DNA of 64,000 nt, from NCBI GenBank assembly GCA_038331135.1, contig JBBQOS010000001.1, forward strand, positions 1 to 64,000, in the 5' to 3' direction. The position numbers were made by a program, and so were the translations under genes. The notes beneath the pieces were generated by a model. That model ran no database searches and had not been told where the DNA came from. It saw nothing but the letters and a program-made list of their open reading frames with translations. This DNA is from UBA9337 sp038331135 (GTDB taxonomy: Bacteria > Patescibacteriota > Minisyncoccia > Moranbacterales > UBA9337). Positions 34,120-41,355 of this stretch are shown here, in pieces. Position 1 is the first letter of the stretch; each line of letters begins with the position of its first letter.

Positions 34120-34370
34120 TCTGGTTCCCTTGATTAATCAAGGGGTTGGGGCTAGATAGTTTCGCGATATACTATCCGAGACAAAGTGGTCTTTGCATAA
34201 GTGAAGACTCGGCATTCCTCCGTAATCATAGGAAAAACCGAAATCGGCTGAAAAGCATAGAGTCGGTATGAGTCCCGAGAGTAATCAAGGGAGAAGTAAG
34301 GTGGCACCGCGGAAATCCGCCCTTACGATATGAGCAATTTTGCTTGTATCGCAAGGGCGGTTTTTCATTT
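34120..34370 (+). promoter_or_regulatory. T-box riboswitch (tRNA-sensing leader)
   Basis: The conserved T-box bulge sequence AAGGTGGCACCGCGG lies at 34298-34312. Right after it, CCGCCCTTACGATATGAGC can form the terminator with GCTTGTATCGCAAGGGCGG followed by TTTTT (about 34317-34365), while AAGTAAGG pairs with CCTTAC in the competing antiterminator. Several hairpins precede it: GATAGT/ACTATC, CAAAG-TGGT-CTTTG and CCGAG/CTCGG. CCCTTGATTA (34127-34136) can pair with TAATCAAGGG (34282-34291). A canonical Stem I and its specifier codon could not be assigned with confidence. T-boxes bind uncharged tRNA and switch on amino acid genes; here the targets are the dehydrogenase and aminotransferase. Confidence 0.9.
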
Positions 34371-34394
34371 ATTAACTCTTAAAACAACATTACT

Positions 34395-35459
34395 ATGAGT
34401 AAAGACAATCACTGCTACAAAGAACCAAATATAGAAACAAATATGTTTGAGGTTCAACAAACAAATAAACATGAGAAATTGATTTTTGGATCAGACGCAA
34501 AGTCTGGTCTGAAAATTATTCTCGCCATTCATAATACTACCTTAGGGCCAAGTACCGGTGGTACACGAATGGCACTCGTCCCAGAAAAAACAGCTATTGA
34601 TGAAGCTCTCCGTCTTTCGTATGCAATGACATTTAAATGCGCGATTATGGATGAACCTTTCGGTGGTTCAAAAGCTGTTATTATTGGTGATCCATCAAAA
34701 CCAAAATCAAAAGAATTTCTCCACGCTCTTGGTGATTTTATTGAATCACTCGGCGGAGCATTCCTGACTGGTGTAGATATGGGTCTTTCGTTAGAGGATG
34801 CAAAAATTATCGGCGAGCGGACAAAATATATTTTTAACTCCCAAGGTTCTTCTGGTGTTACTACTGCCCATGGCGTTTTCAAGGGTATTAAGGAAACGGT
34901 CTCTTATGTGTTACATAAAAACAGACTAAAGGATGTACGTATCGCGGTCCAAGGACTTGGGGCTGTCGGCGGTACGCTTGTTGAACTACTCTTTGCTGAA
35001 GGTGCGAGGGTTTTTGTTTCAGATATTGATCCTAAAATGACAGAGAAGTATAAAATGATGGCAACCGTTGTTGATAATGATACGATACACAGTATTGATT
35101 GTGATGTATTTGCGCCTTGTGCTGTTGGAGAAATTGTCAATGATAAAAGCATCAAGGAATTTCGGTGTAAGATTATTGCTGGAGGTGCCAACAATCAATT
35201 AAAAGACGAAACCAAACATGCCAAGGAATTACACTCTATGGGAATCCTTCATGCTCCAGATTTTGTAATTAATGGTGGTGGTGTATGCCATGGTATGTGT
35301 GAAGTAAAAGGAATTGATGTGTCCAACGCTCTTAAAAAGACAGATATTATCCCAAGTATATTGCGTACCATTTATGATCGGTCAAAGCAAACAAATACAC
35401 CACCGCTCCATATAGCCTATGAAATAGCCTATGAAAAACTCAAAGTCACCAAAAAATAA
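34395..35459 (+). CDS. NAD-dependent Leu/Phe/Val/Trp-type amino acid dehydrogenase
   Basis: Reversibly deaminates an amino acid to its 2-keto acid. The 354-residue protein has the family landmarks: GGTRMA near 55, catalytic lysines Lys81 (MTFKCA) and Lys93 (FGGSKAVIIGDP), Asp128 (TGVDMGL), the NAD fold GLGAVGG (187-193) ending in Asp210, GGANNQL, and HAPDFVINGGGV. The side-chain substrate cannot be told from sequence alone; the neighbouring trpS makes tryptophan worth testing, as leucine-dehydrogenase-like tryptophan dehydrogenases are known from cyanobacteria. It is under T-box control and overlaps the aminotransferase gene by 29 bases. The start ATG lacks a clear ribosome-binding site. Confidence 0.9.
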   Translation: MSKDNHCYKEPNIETNMFEVQQTNKHEKLIFGSDAKSGLKIILAIHNTTLGPSTGGTRMALVPEKTAIDEALRLSYAMTFKCAIMDEPFGGSKAVIIGDPSKPKSKEFLHALGDFIESLGGAFLTGVDMGLSLEDAKIIGERTKYIFNSQGSSGVTTAHGVFKGIKETVSYVLHKNRLKDVRIAVQGLGAVGGTLVELLFAEGARVFVSDIDPKMTEKYKMMATVVDNDTIHSIDCDVFAPCAVGEIVNDKSIKEFRCKIIAGGANNQLKDETKHAKELHSMGILHAPDFVINGGGVCHGMCEVKGIDVSNALKKTDIIPSILRTIYDRSKQTNTPPLHIAYEIAYEKLKVTKK

Positions 35460-36564
35460 TCCGATTTCAGATCGAGTTAAAAACATACAATACTCGGCAA
35501 TCAGAAAAAGTTTTACCACCGGATCGAGTAAAAATATCATAAATGCGACCATCGGTCGTCCTGATTTTGATGTGTCGAGTGAAGTCAAAGAACAAGCAAA
35601 ATTACATATTGATCTCGGACATAATGCATATACGGAAACAAAAGGTGTGTTGTCTCTACGACAAGCAATATCCGAATATTTACGAAAAAAGAATATCAGC
35701 CGCACCGCAGATGAAATCATTGTTACATCCGGTACAACCTCTGCAATTTTTATGGTGATATCCTCTCTCGTTAATCCCGATGATGAAGTGATTATTTTTG
35801 AACCATATTTCGTAGCGTATCCTGAAGTAATAAAAATGGTTGGCGGCAAATGCATCATTCTAAAAACGACTTCTGATTTTCACCCAGACATCGCGTTGTT
35901 AGAAAAAACTGTTACAAAAAAGACAAAATTGATAATTATAAATAGTCCAAACAATCCTACCGGTGCGGTGTACTCGTCAGAAACAATAAATCATATTGTG
36001 CGTATTGCGAAGAAAGTAGGTGCGTACATTCTTTCGGACGAAATTTATCACGATTTCATATATGGTGAGACTCCATATTATTCGCCCGCCGAAATATATA
36101 GCAAAGCGATAATCGTTGACGGTCTTTCAAAATCAAAAGGTATGTCCGGCTGGAGAATAGGGTTTGTGGCAGGTCCTAAGAATATTATTGACGCTGTTGA
36201 AAAATTGCAACAGTTTACTTCAGTGTGTGCTCCTGCCCCGCTCCAGCATGCTTCAATCTTAGCTTTTACTGACCCGCTCGCCCCAAGTTACCTAGAAAAA
36301 TACAAACAGAAAAGAAATTTGCTTATTGAAGGAATCAAGAATGAATATCAGGTAATAATACCCACTGGAGCTTTTTACCTATTTTTAGAAACACCAATTT
36401 CTGCTGATAGATTTACAGCTATTTTGGCAAAAAAAGGACTAGCCGTGGTACCGGGTAGTGCGTTTGGTAACTACAAAAACTTTATTAGAATTTCGTATGC
36501 AGTCAGTGATAAAGAGATTGCACAAATGATTAAAATACTAAAAGATGCTGTTAAAGAAAAATGA
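35431..36564 (+). CDS. Class I/II pyridoxal-phosphate aminotransferase
   Basis: Transfers an amino group between an amino acid and a 2-keto acid. The 377-residue protein has NATIGRPDFDV near 38, NSPNNPTGAV (171-180), SDEIYHDF (202-209), the PLP lysine Lys234 in LSKSKGMSGWRIGF and the substrate-carboxylate arginine near 354. It starts inside the end of the dehydrogenase gene (29-base overlap), implying translational coupling. With the dehydrogenase it could link one amino acid pool to another: dehydrogenase recycles the donor and aminotransferase makes the product. Which pair is unknown. Confidence 0.92.
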   Translation: MKNSKSPKNNPISDRVKNIQYSAIRKSFTTGSSKNIINATIGRPDFDVSSEVKEQAKLHIDLGHNAYTETKGVLSLRQAISEYLRKKNISRTADEIIVTSGTTSAIFMVISSLVNPDDEVIIFEPYFVAYPEVIKMVGGKCIILKTTSDFHPDIALLEKTVTKKTKLIIINSPNNPTGAVYSSETINHIVRIAKKVGAYILSDEIYHDFIYGETPYYSPAEIYSKAIIVDGLSKSKGMSGWRIGFVAGPKNIIDAVEKLQQFTSVCAPAPLQHASILAFTDPLAPSYLEKYKQKRNLLIEGIKNEYQVIIPTGAFYLFLETPISADRFTAILAKKGLAVVPGSAFGNYKNFIRISYAVSDKEIAQMIKILKDAVKEK

Positions 36565-36591
36565 CGCCATACTCGAAAGTACAGCGTCATT
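36560..36591. terminator. Bidirectional terminator between aminotransferase and methyltransferase-like genes
   Basis: AATGACGC (36560-36567) pairs with GCGTCATT (36584-36591), with an inner TACT/AGTA pairing. On the minus strand it is followed by TTTTTC; on the plus strand by a weaker TTAAGTTTT. The stop codon of the aminotransferase lies in the left arm. Confidence 0.8.
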
Positions 36592-36611
36592 AAGTTTTAC
36601 TAGTAGTGCGT

Positions 36612-37574
36612 TCAAGAGATGATTCCCTTGATTGCATGGAGCGTATCATGTTGGCTCTGTGGAAGCACATTGCCAATCACGTTGTTGAGAACAGTCACGA
36701 CACCTTGCAGTTTGACACCGATTGGCTCCACGATGAGCGCCATACCCTTGGCAAAATACTTGGTGCTGATCAAAAATTTCTCAGGACCAAAAACATTTTG
36801 AACAAGTTTATGAATTCCGTTCGGCGTATACCAATGAGACAGGAAGAATCCATCTCTACCTTGTGTCTGCCCAACAATCTGAAGGGCCGAGATAGATGGA
36901 ATTGAGCCACTGGAAACCTGCCTTTGTATTGCCGAAAGAGAATCCCTCACAGCATTCTTCGTGGTTTCCTCGTCGAAAGTCGAGACCTTGGCTCGAACAC
37001 CTATCGATAGGAGCTCTCTCTTTACCGAGAATCCTATCCAATCGAACAAGAATTCTTCGCCGAGAATCCGACCGTTCCGAAGATACTCGTCGTATCCACA
37101 GAACGGATATCCGGATTCCGGTTCAGCTTTGAAGAAGCTCTGACAGTTGTAGACCCCTATAATGAGGCGCCGGGGCTTACTCGCGATCTGCTGGCAAATG
37201 ACGGAAATCTCACCCGGCAAGAATGTCATCTCCACACCATGGTCGATGAACGGCTTGAGGATGGAAGACCTTGCCCGTTCGACTTGTTTAGGTGCAAGGT
37301 CGTTGAATACAACCTTGGAAACATACACCCCTATTCGGGAGAACATGTCCTCAAGAATCACCTTTGGATCACGACAACCGACGGCTCCGCCGAGTGTGAT
37401 GATATCTTCGCAATCGATTTCTCGATACGCCGCAAGAGTAGCATCCAATTCCCCTTGGTTATCCGTCGTCATCTCTTCCGTTTCGTACGTACTGGACTGA
37501 GCGTCCCAGAAAGCCTTTTGGCCTTCGACTGTGAGGTTTGGCTTTTGCCAACCATCTTCTCTTGACTTACTCAT
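36612..37574 (-). CDS. SAM-dependent methyltransferase-like protein of unknown substrate
   Basis: 320 residues. FWDAQSSTYE near 22, the glycine-rich IITLGGAVGCRDPK near 58-71 and VVFNDLAPKQVERA near 90 match motifs I and II of class I SAM methyltransferases, though LGG replaces LGCG or DLGxG. The later part (GFFLSHWYTPNGIHKLV) is not recognised; a distant relation to EgtD-type amino acid N-methyltransferases is possible but weak. An AAAGGAG sits before the ATG, and the gene overlaps the end of ybaK by eight bases, so they are translated together. The high G+C matches trpS and ybaK rather than the rest of the window. Confidence 0.6.
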   Translation of the reverse strand: MSKSREDGWQKPNLTVEGQKAFWDAQSSTYETEEMTTDNQGELDATLAAYREIDCEDIITLGGAVGCRDPKVILEDMFSRIGVYVSKVVFNDLAPKQVERARSSILKPFIDHGVEMTFLPGEISVICQQIASKPRRLIIGVYNCQSFFKAEPESGYPFCGYDEYLRNGRILGEEFLFDWIGFSVKRELLSIGVRAKVSTFDEETTKNAVRDSLSAIQRQVSSGSIPSISALQIVGQTQGRDGFFLSHWYTPNGIHKLVQNVFGPEKFLISTKYFAKGMALIVEPIGVKLQGVVTVLNNVIGNVLPQSQHDTLHAIKGIIS

Positions 37575-38073
37575 TTGAATCTCCTTTGGTTTGAGTGTTT
37601 GATGTGGTTTGAGAGATATCTGCGATTATTGCCCCAATGGCTTTCACCATTTCCTCGGGATCAATCACAATTGTTTTCCGCGGATCACTAGATCCGCAGT
37701 AAACCGTTCGTTGTCTGAGTAGCACCGCGTCCACAATGATATTCTGAAAGAACTCATGAAAGGGACACATATCCCCCGAGTTCAATCCAAGTTTTTTGGT
37801 GATTTCTGGTCCAGCGAACTTCACTGTTTTTTCCGATACGCCGAGAATAGCAGCGACCTTTGAGAAGTCGACTCTATTCATGCCGGGCAGGATAGTGGCA
37901 ATCAAACCTATATCCTTTTGAGATAAGAGCAAGGTCTTTGCCATCAAGTCAGTGGATATATCCAAAGTGCGAACAACATCACCAATCGTAATGACAGGAT
38001 CATGCTCAATCACTCTCGGCGAATACCCAGAACTCTTAAGCTTCTGTATGATTTTTTCTGTCTGTGTTTCCAT
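37567..38073 (-). CDS. ybaK: YbaK/ProX-type aminoacyl-tRNA deacylase
   Basis: Free-standing editing domain that hydrolyses mischarged aminoacyl-tRNA. From ATG 38073 it is 168 residues; this start is fixed by AAGGAGACGATA and by exact correspondence with the trpS start in the other repeat copy. Family blocks are MAKTLLLSQ near 39, LPGMNRVDFSKVAAILG, the CPFHEFF turn near 107 and IVDAVLLRQ. Its tRNA target cannot be read. It is transcribed with the methyltransferase-like gene and driven by the same leader as trpS, implying joint control. Confidence 0.88.
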   Translation of the reverse strand: METQTEKIIQKLKSSGYSPRVIEHDPVITIGDVVRTLDISTDLMAKTLLLSQKDIGLIATILPGMNRVDFSKVAAILGVSEKTVKFAGPEITKKLGLNSGDMCPFHEFFQNIIVDAVLLRQRTVYCGSSDPRKTIVIDPEEMVKAIGAIIADISQTTSNTQTKGDSNE

Positions 38074-38335
38074 TATCGTCTCCTTGTTTAGTTTGTGAAT
38101 GTACAATTTTCGAGAAATCCAAAGGATTTCTTCTGAATCTACCCTACCATGATTTTGTAGTTAACACAAGCCCCGCCCGCATCCATCCCCCAGACCCCTT
38201 TCTGCGGGCGGACAAAATGCAAAAAACAAAAGTCAGTCGAGGTTTTGCGAATCCTTCCCCCAGAAAATAGTTTCGCAAAACTGAGTCCGAATTGCATTTG
38301 CACTCCGCCTGTCCGAATATTTTTTCGGGCAGACG
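38065..38335. repeat. Right copy of the ~265-bp inverted repeat bounding the cassette
   Basis: Inverted match to 32738-33000. It includes the first codons and ribosome-binding site of ybaK, the leader hairpin AGAAATCC-AAA-GGATTTCT (38113-38131), and the TTGTGT/TAGGGT pair read leftwards. At its outer end a hairpin of 18-base arms (38300-38317 with 38324-38341, two mismatches) corresponds to the smaller CTGCCCG hairpin of the left copy. The outer halves have diverged more than the leader. Confidence 0.9.
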
Positions 38336-38350
38336 GAGTGCGTATGTGTT

Positions 38351-38414
38351 CCCCCGCACTTCTGCTTCAGCTGAAGCACCACGCTTCGCGTAGTGGCGCT
38401 TCAGCGCGCGGGGG
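38351..38414. other. G+C-rich multi-part palindrome beside the cassette
   Basis: CCCCCGC (38351-38357) pairs with GCGGGGG (38408-38414). Inside, CTGAAGC (38371-38377) pairs with GCTTCAG (38398-38404) and CCAC with GTGG. The left inner part GCTTCAGCTGAAGC is also its own palindrome, so two alternative folds exist. Nothing comparable occurs elsewhere in the window. It could be a structured RNA, a recombination site or a decayed repeat. Confidence 0.6.
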
Positions 38415-38433
38415 ACGCTTTACATTACAGATT

Positions 38434-38461
38434 TTGAAAATAGGTTCTAACTTGGTACAAT
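38434..38461 (+). promoter_or_regulatory. Rightward promoter without a clear gene
   Basis: TTGAAA (38434-38439) and TACAAT (38456-38461) are 16 bases apart. A terminator follows within about 30 bases, so a transcript would be only about 50 bases long. A 7-bp inverted repeat AATAGGT/ACCTATT spans the promoter. Confidence 0.4.
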
Positions 38462-38489
38462 AAACGCACCTATTACCCCCCCCATGGCA

Positions 38490-38519
38490 AAAAAACACCA
38501 TCAATGTGGTGCTTTTTTG
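38490..38519. terminator. Bidirectional terminator downstream of the pilus operon
   Basis: CACCA (38496-38500) pairs with TGGTG (38507-38511) around a short loop, with A-run on the left and T-run on the right, so it works on both strands. It lies about 95 bases past the stop of the last leftward pilus gene. Confidence 0.75.
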
Positions 38520-38611
38520 TTTATAAAATATTTTATGTCTTCTGGCGATGCAGAAATATTATCTCAAAAAATTTATCTTTAGCAATAACCCATAAAATAT
38601 TTTATTATATT

Positions 38612-38959
38612 TTATTTTTCTATTCCAAAAATATCCCTTACTTTTGTGCCAATATCTTTTTTGTAAAAAATTTCTCTCTCCTTTGATTTCTCTGTGACAC
38701 CGTTAAAATTATTCAAATTAAAATCAACTCTCCCATTTTTTAGTTCTTGCAGATATGCCGCTTTCTGCTCGTTGCTCCAAACCGAAGAATAAATATATTT
38801 ATAAATTATAACACTACTCATTATGGTTATGACTACAAAAAATATCATAAACAACAATTCGGAATGACTTAAGAAAAAACCAATAATAGCTTCTTTAATT
38901 TTAAAAAAATTAAAATCTTCCCTATTGAATTTAAAAGTTTTTTTATTTTGTTCCATCAT
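38612..38959 (-). CDS. Small membrane protein ending the pilus operon
   Basis: 115 residues with one membrane helix (about 33-55) and a soluble charged C-terminus. It overlaps the pilO-like gene by 17 bases, so it belongs to the operon. Its place matches that of PilP in classical pilMNOPQ operons, but it has no lipobox and no recognisable PilP domain; a function in the inner-membrane alignment complex is inference. Confidence 0.65.
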   Translation of the reverse strand: MMEQNKKTFKFNREDFNFFKIKEAIIGFFLSHSELLFMIFFVVITIMSSVIIYKYIYSSVWSNEQKAAYLQELKNGRVDFNLNNFNGVTEKSKEREIFYKKDIGTKVRDIFGIEK

Positions 38960-39665
38960 TTTTTTCTAAAGAATAAAATATTACATCTAACTCAGAGCTG
39001 ATTACTAATTTTTCTTTTTCCTCCACAGTTAAATTGGCTACTTCATTATTTCCCGTACTCAAAACACTCATTCCGCCACTAGTATTATTTATATCAGTCT
39101 CAGATTTATTTTCTATAGTAATTTTTTTTGATTCAATGTCAAACGAAACCAAGCTGTTGTAGTATTTTATACTATTTAGCTTATCTACGAAATTAATTAA
39201 TCCGTTATAATTTCCGATTAATACTATTTTTATTGTAAAATAATTCTTTGCTGGCAAAGACTTCAGAAGTTCATTTTCCTTATTATTTGGATTATTTTTG
39301 CCCAATTCTAATATTTTTTTATTATTTTCATCTACAGATATCACTATGTCGTTTTCAGTTTTTTGAGCTATCGCCTCCAATTCATTGACCAAACTAACAA
39401 TATTGTCTTTGTGAAAAATGGTCTCCAGGCTCTGACCAGTGTTATTTACTTTTTCAAAATTATCTTTTAAAATACTTAGCTTGCCCAACTTATCCTCATT
39501 GTCCTGCACATTGATTAATTTCATTTGCACCAAATCATAGTTATCCTTTAATGTTTTAGTGGAAGGAAAAATTACAAAAATAACAAAGCCCACCCAGATT
39601 ATAAAAAGAGCTCCAATGATAAGATATATTTTATTTTTTTTAAGAAAACTATTATTTTTTTTCAT
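38943..39665 (-). CDS. pilO: PilO-like type IV pilus alignment protein
   Basis: 240 residues: a short cytoplasmic start, a membrane helix (about 13-32), a coiled stretch (about 35-75) and a ferredoxin-like exported domain. This is the PilO layout; PilO pairs with PilN and connects the inner-membrane motor to the pilus. It overlaps the pilN-like gene by 14 bases. Identification leans on topology and operon order. Confidence 0.8.
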   Translation of the reverse strand: MKKNNSFLKKNKIYLIIGALFIIWVGFVIFVIFPSTKTLKDNYDLVQMKLINVQDNEDKLGKLSILKDNFEKVNNTGQSLETIFHKDNIVSLVNELEAIAQKTENDIVISVDENNKKILELGKNNPNNKENELLKSLPAKNYFTIKIVLIGNYNGLINFVDKLNSIKYYNSLVSFDIESKKITIENKSETDINNTSGGMSVLSTGNNEVANLTVEEKEKLVISSELDVIFYSLEKNDGTK

Positions 39666-40215
39666 AACTATTTAAACATTTCATATTAACATCAAAATTT
39701 AATTCAAATTCAATATTTTCTCTCAAAACTATATTATTTAAAGGAATGTTTATCCCATCAAAACAATCATCGTTTTCCAGGTCTTCTTTCATTTTTATCA
39801 AAAAATCTCTATTTTGAGCGGTGCCCTTTAGTGTCAAATTGAGACCATTTCCCTTTATGGACTTTATCAATACCTCTTGCGGTAGTAGCGTTGACAATTT
39901 CTCAAACACGGCAATCCAGCCAACGTCAAACCTTTGAATTATTTTTATAAGATCAACCCGCAGTCCTGCTTCCCGCAAATACTCTTCATATTTTTTTATT
40001 TCAACATTCTCTCCGCTCGATTCTTTTATTGCCAACTGTTGATTTACTGAACTTAACTGATATTTCGCTATCGCATCCACACCCTTTATTGCAATAAAAA
40101 AAAGTAGCGTTATGATAATTATCATAATTTCTTGCAAAACTACAAACTTTAATATCTTATTATTTTTTAATTTTTTTTCTTTGCTCTTGGGCAAAAGACT
40201 TAATTTTATTTTCAT
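39652..40215 (-). CDS. pilN: PilN-like type IV pilus assembly protein
   Basis: 187 residues: cytoplasmic INLLP-like start (IKLSLLPKSKEKKL), one membrane helix (about 25-44) and a fimbrial-assembly type exported domain (FEKLSTLLPQEVLIKSIKGNG). PilN binds PilM through its cytoplasmic start. It lies between pilM and pilO in the standard order, 25 bases after pilM. Confidence 0.85.
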   Translation of the reverse strand: MKIKLSLLPKSKEKKLKNNKILKFVVLQEIMIIIITLLFFIAIKGVDAIAKYQLSSVNQQLAIKESSGENVEIKKYEEYLREAGLRVDLIKIIQRFDVGWIAVFEKLSTLLPQEVLIKSIKGNGLNLTLKGTAQNRDFLIKMKEDLENDDCFDGINIPLNNIVLRENIEFELNFDVNMKCLNSYEKK

Positions 40216-40240
40216 AGTAAACTAGTATAAAAAATATTTT

Positions 40241-41311
40241 TTATTTATTACCCAAAGCCAAACCGATCGCAACTGCGTATTTTATTACATTATCTTTTTT
40301 TATTATCGGAATATCTTTGATATTGGGAACTATTCCATCTCTAACATCTCCCTCCATCACTTCAATTTCTAAATTTTTTGACAAATAAGGAATTAATCCC
40401 TTAGCATTGGACATTTTTCCGCAAATAATAATTTTGTCCACTGATGAAGAATATCTTAATCCATCTAAATAAAAATCAATAGTTCTTTTTATTTCATTAA
40501 TTAGACCGTCCAAAACCGGCTTAATCGCCTCAAATAAGGCATCCTCTTCAAAGAATAATCCTATACCATCTTTTTCTTCTATTTCTTGAGCTTTTTTATC
40601 TGAAATATTGAATTTTTTCGCAATTGCCCCAATTACATTTTTCTCAGAAATAGGAACACTGGAAGCAAAGCAAGGAATATTTTTAATGGCAAAAATAAAA
40701 CTAGTTTTATTTTTATCTAAATTTATTATTAATACTGTTTTTAATGGGCTATGTTCGTTTAAAAGACTTCTGGCGATGGCAGTTGTTTCTGATTCAATAC
40801 CAACCACCTCTAGCCCAAACTCTTCTAAAATTTCAATATATTGATCAATTACTTTTTTGGCTGTAGCTAATACTAAAACTTTAATTTCTCCATTGTTATC
40901 ATTGTTATCAAAAATGTCTCCCACTAATTGCCAATCATAGTAAACTTGATCTAGAGAAAGTGGGATATTGGCTTCTATTTCCCATTTTATGGCTTCGTCG
41001 ATTTCTTTTTCGCTCATAGCGGGCATAGAAATCAGTCTCAAGAAAGACTTAGATTCAGACAAGGCTAACCTAATTTTTTTTGTTTTTATTTTTTTAGGCT
41101 TAATATTTTTTATTAATTTTTCCAAAGTTTTAAAAAATTCCGCTTTGTCTACGACTTCCCCATCTAAAACGACACCCTTGGGCATACTTACAGATCCATA
41201 ATTTTTAATCTTTCTATCCTCAATCCTAATTATTCGCAAAACATCATCCTCGATATTTAATCCAGCAACATCATCTTTAAAATCAATAATTTTTTTACTT
41301 AAAAAGCCCAT
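40241..41311 (-). CDS. pilM: PilM, actin-like ATPase of the pilus platform
   Basis: 356 residues. Typical features are IEDDVLRIIRIE near 20, LALSESKSFLRLISMPAM, the segment EKEIDEAIKWEIEANIPL, and IICGKMSNAKGLIPYLSK near 300, all of PilM in the actin/FtsA fold. It docks PilN at the inner face of the membrane. It follows the pilin-like genes with a 44-base gap. Confidence 0.92.
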   Translation of the reverse strand: MGFLSKKIIDFKDDVAGLNIEDDVLRIIRIEDRKIKNYGSVSMPKGVVLDGEVVDKAEFFKTLEKLIKNIKPKKIKTKKIRLALSESKSFLRLISMPAMSEKEIDEAIKWEIEANIPLSLDQVYYDWQLVGDIFDNNDNNGEIKVLVLATAKKVIDQYIEILEEFGLEVVGIESETTAIARSLLNEHSPLKTVLIINLDKNKTSFIFAIKNIPCFASSVPISEKNVIGAIAKKFNISDKKAQEIEEKDGIGLFFEEDALFEAIKPVLDGLINEIKRTIDFYLDGLRYSSSVDKIIICGKMSNAKGLIPYLSKNLEIEVMEGDVRDGIVPNIKDIPIIKKDNVIKYAVAIGLALGNK

Positions 41312-41355
41312 TTTTATTTTTATTTATCCTATTAAATTTATCTTTATTTTAAAAA

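Noticed and set aside
36619..37565. Several plus-strand open frames of 60-112 residues opposite the methyltransferase-like gene
   Set aside because: The minus-strand frame is longer, has a ribosome-binding site and is coupled to ybaK; the plus frames overlap each other and show no motifs.
32738..38341. The cassette as a classical transposon
   Set aside because: No transposase or integrase is encoded inside, and the repeat identity is highest in the gene leaders rather than at the outer ends.
38483..38578. 31-codon open frame after the promoter at 38434
   Set aside because: Its start lies just before a bidirectional terminator hairpin which occupies the first codons; no ribosome-binding site.
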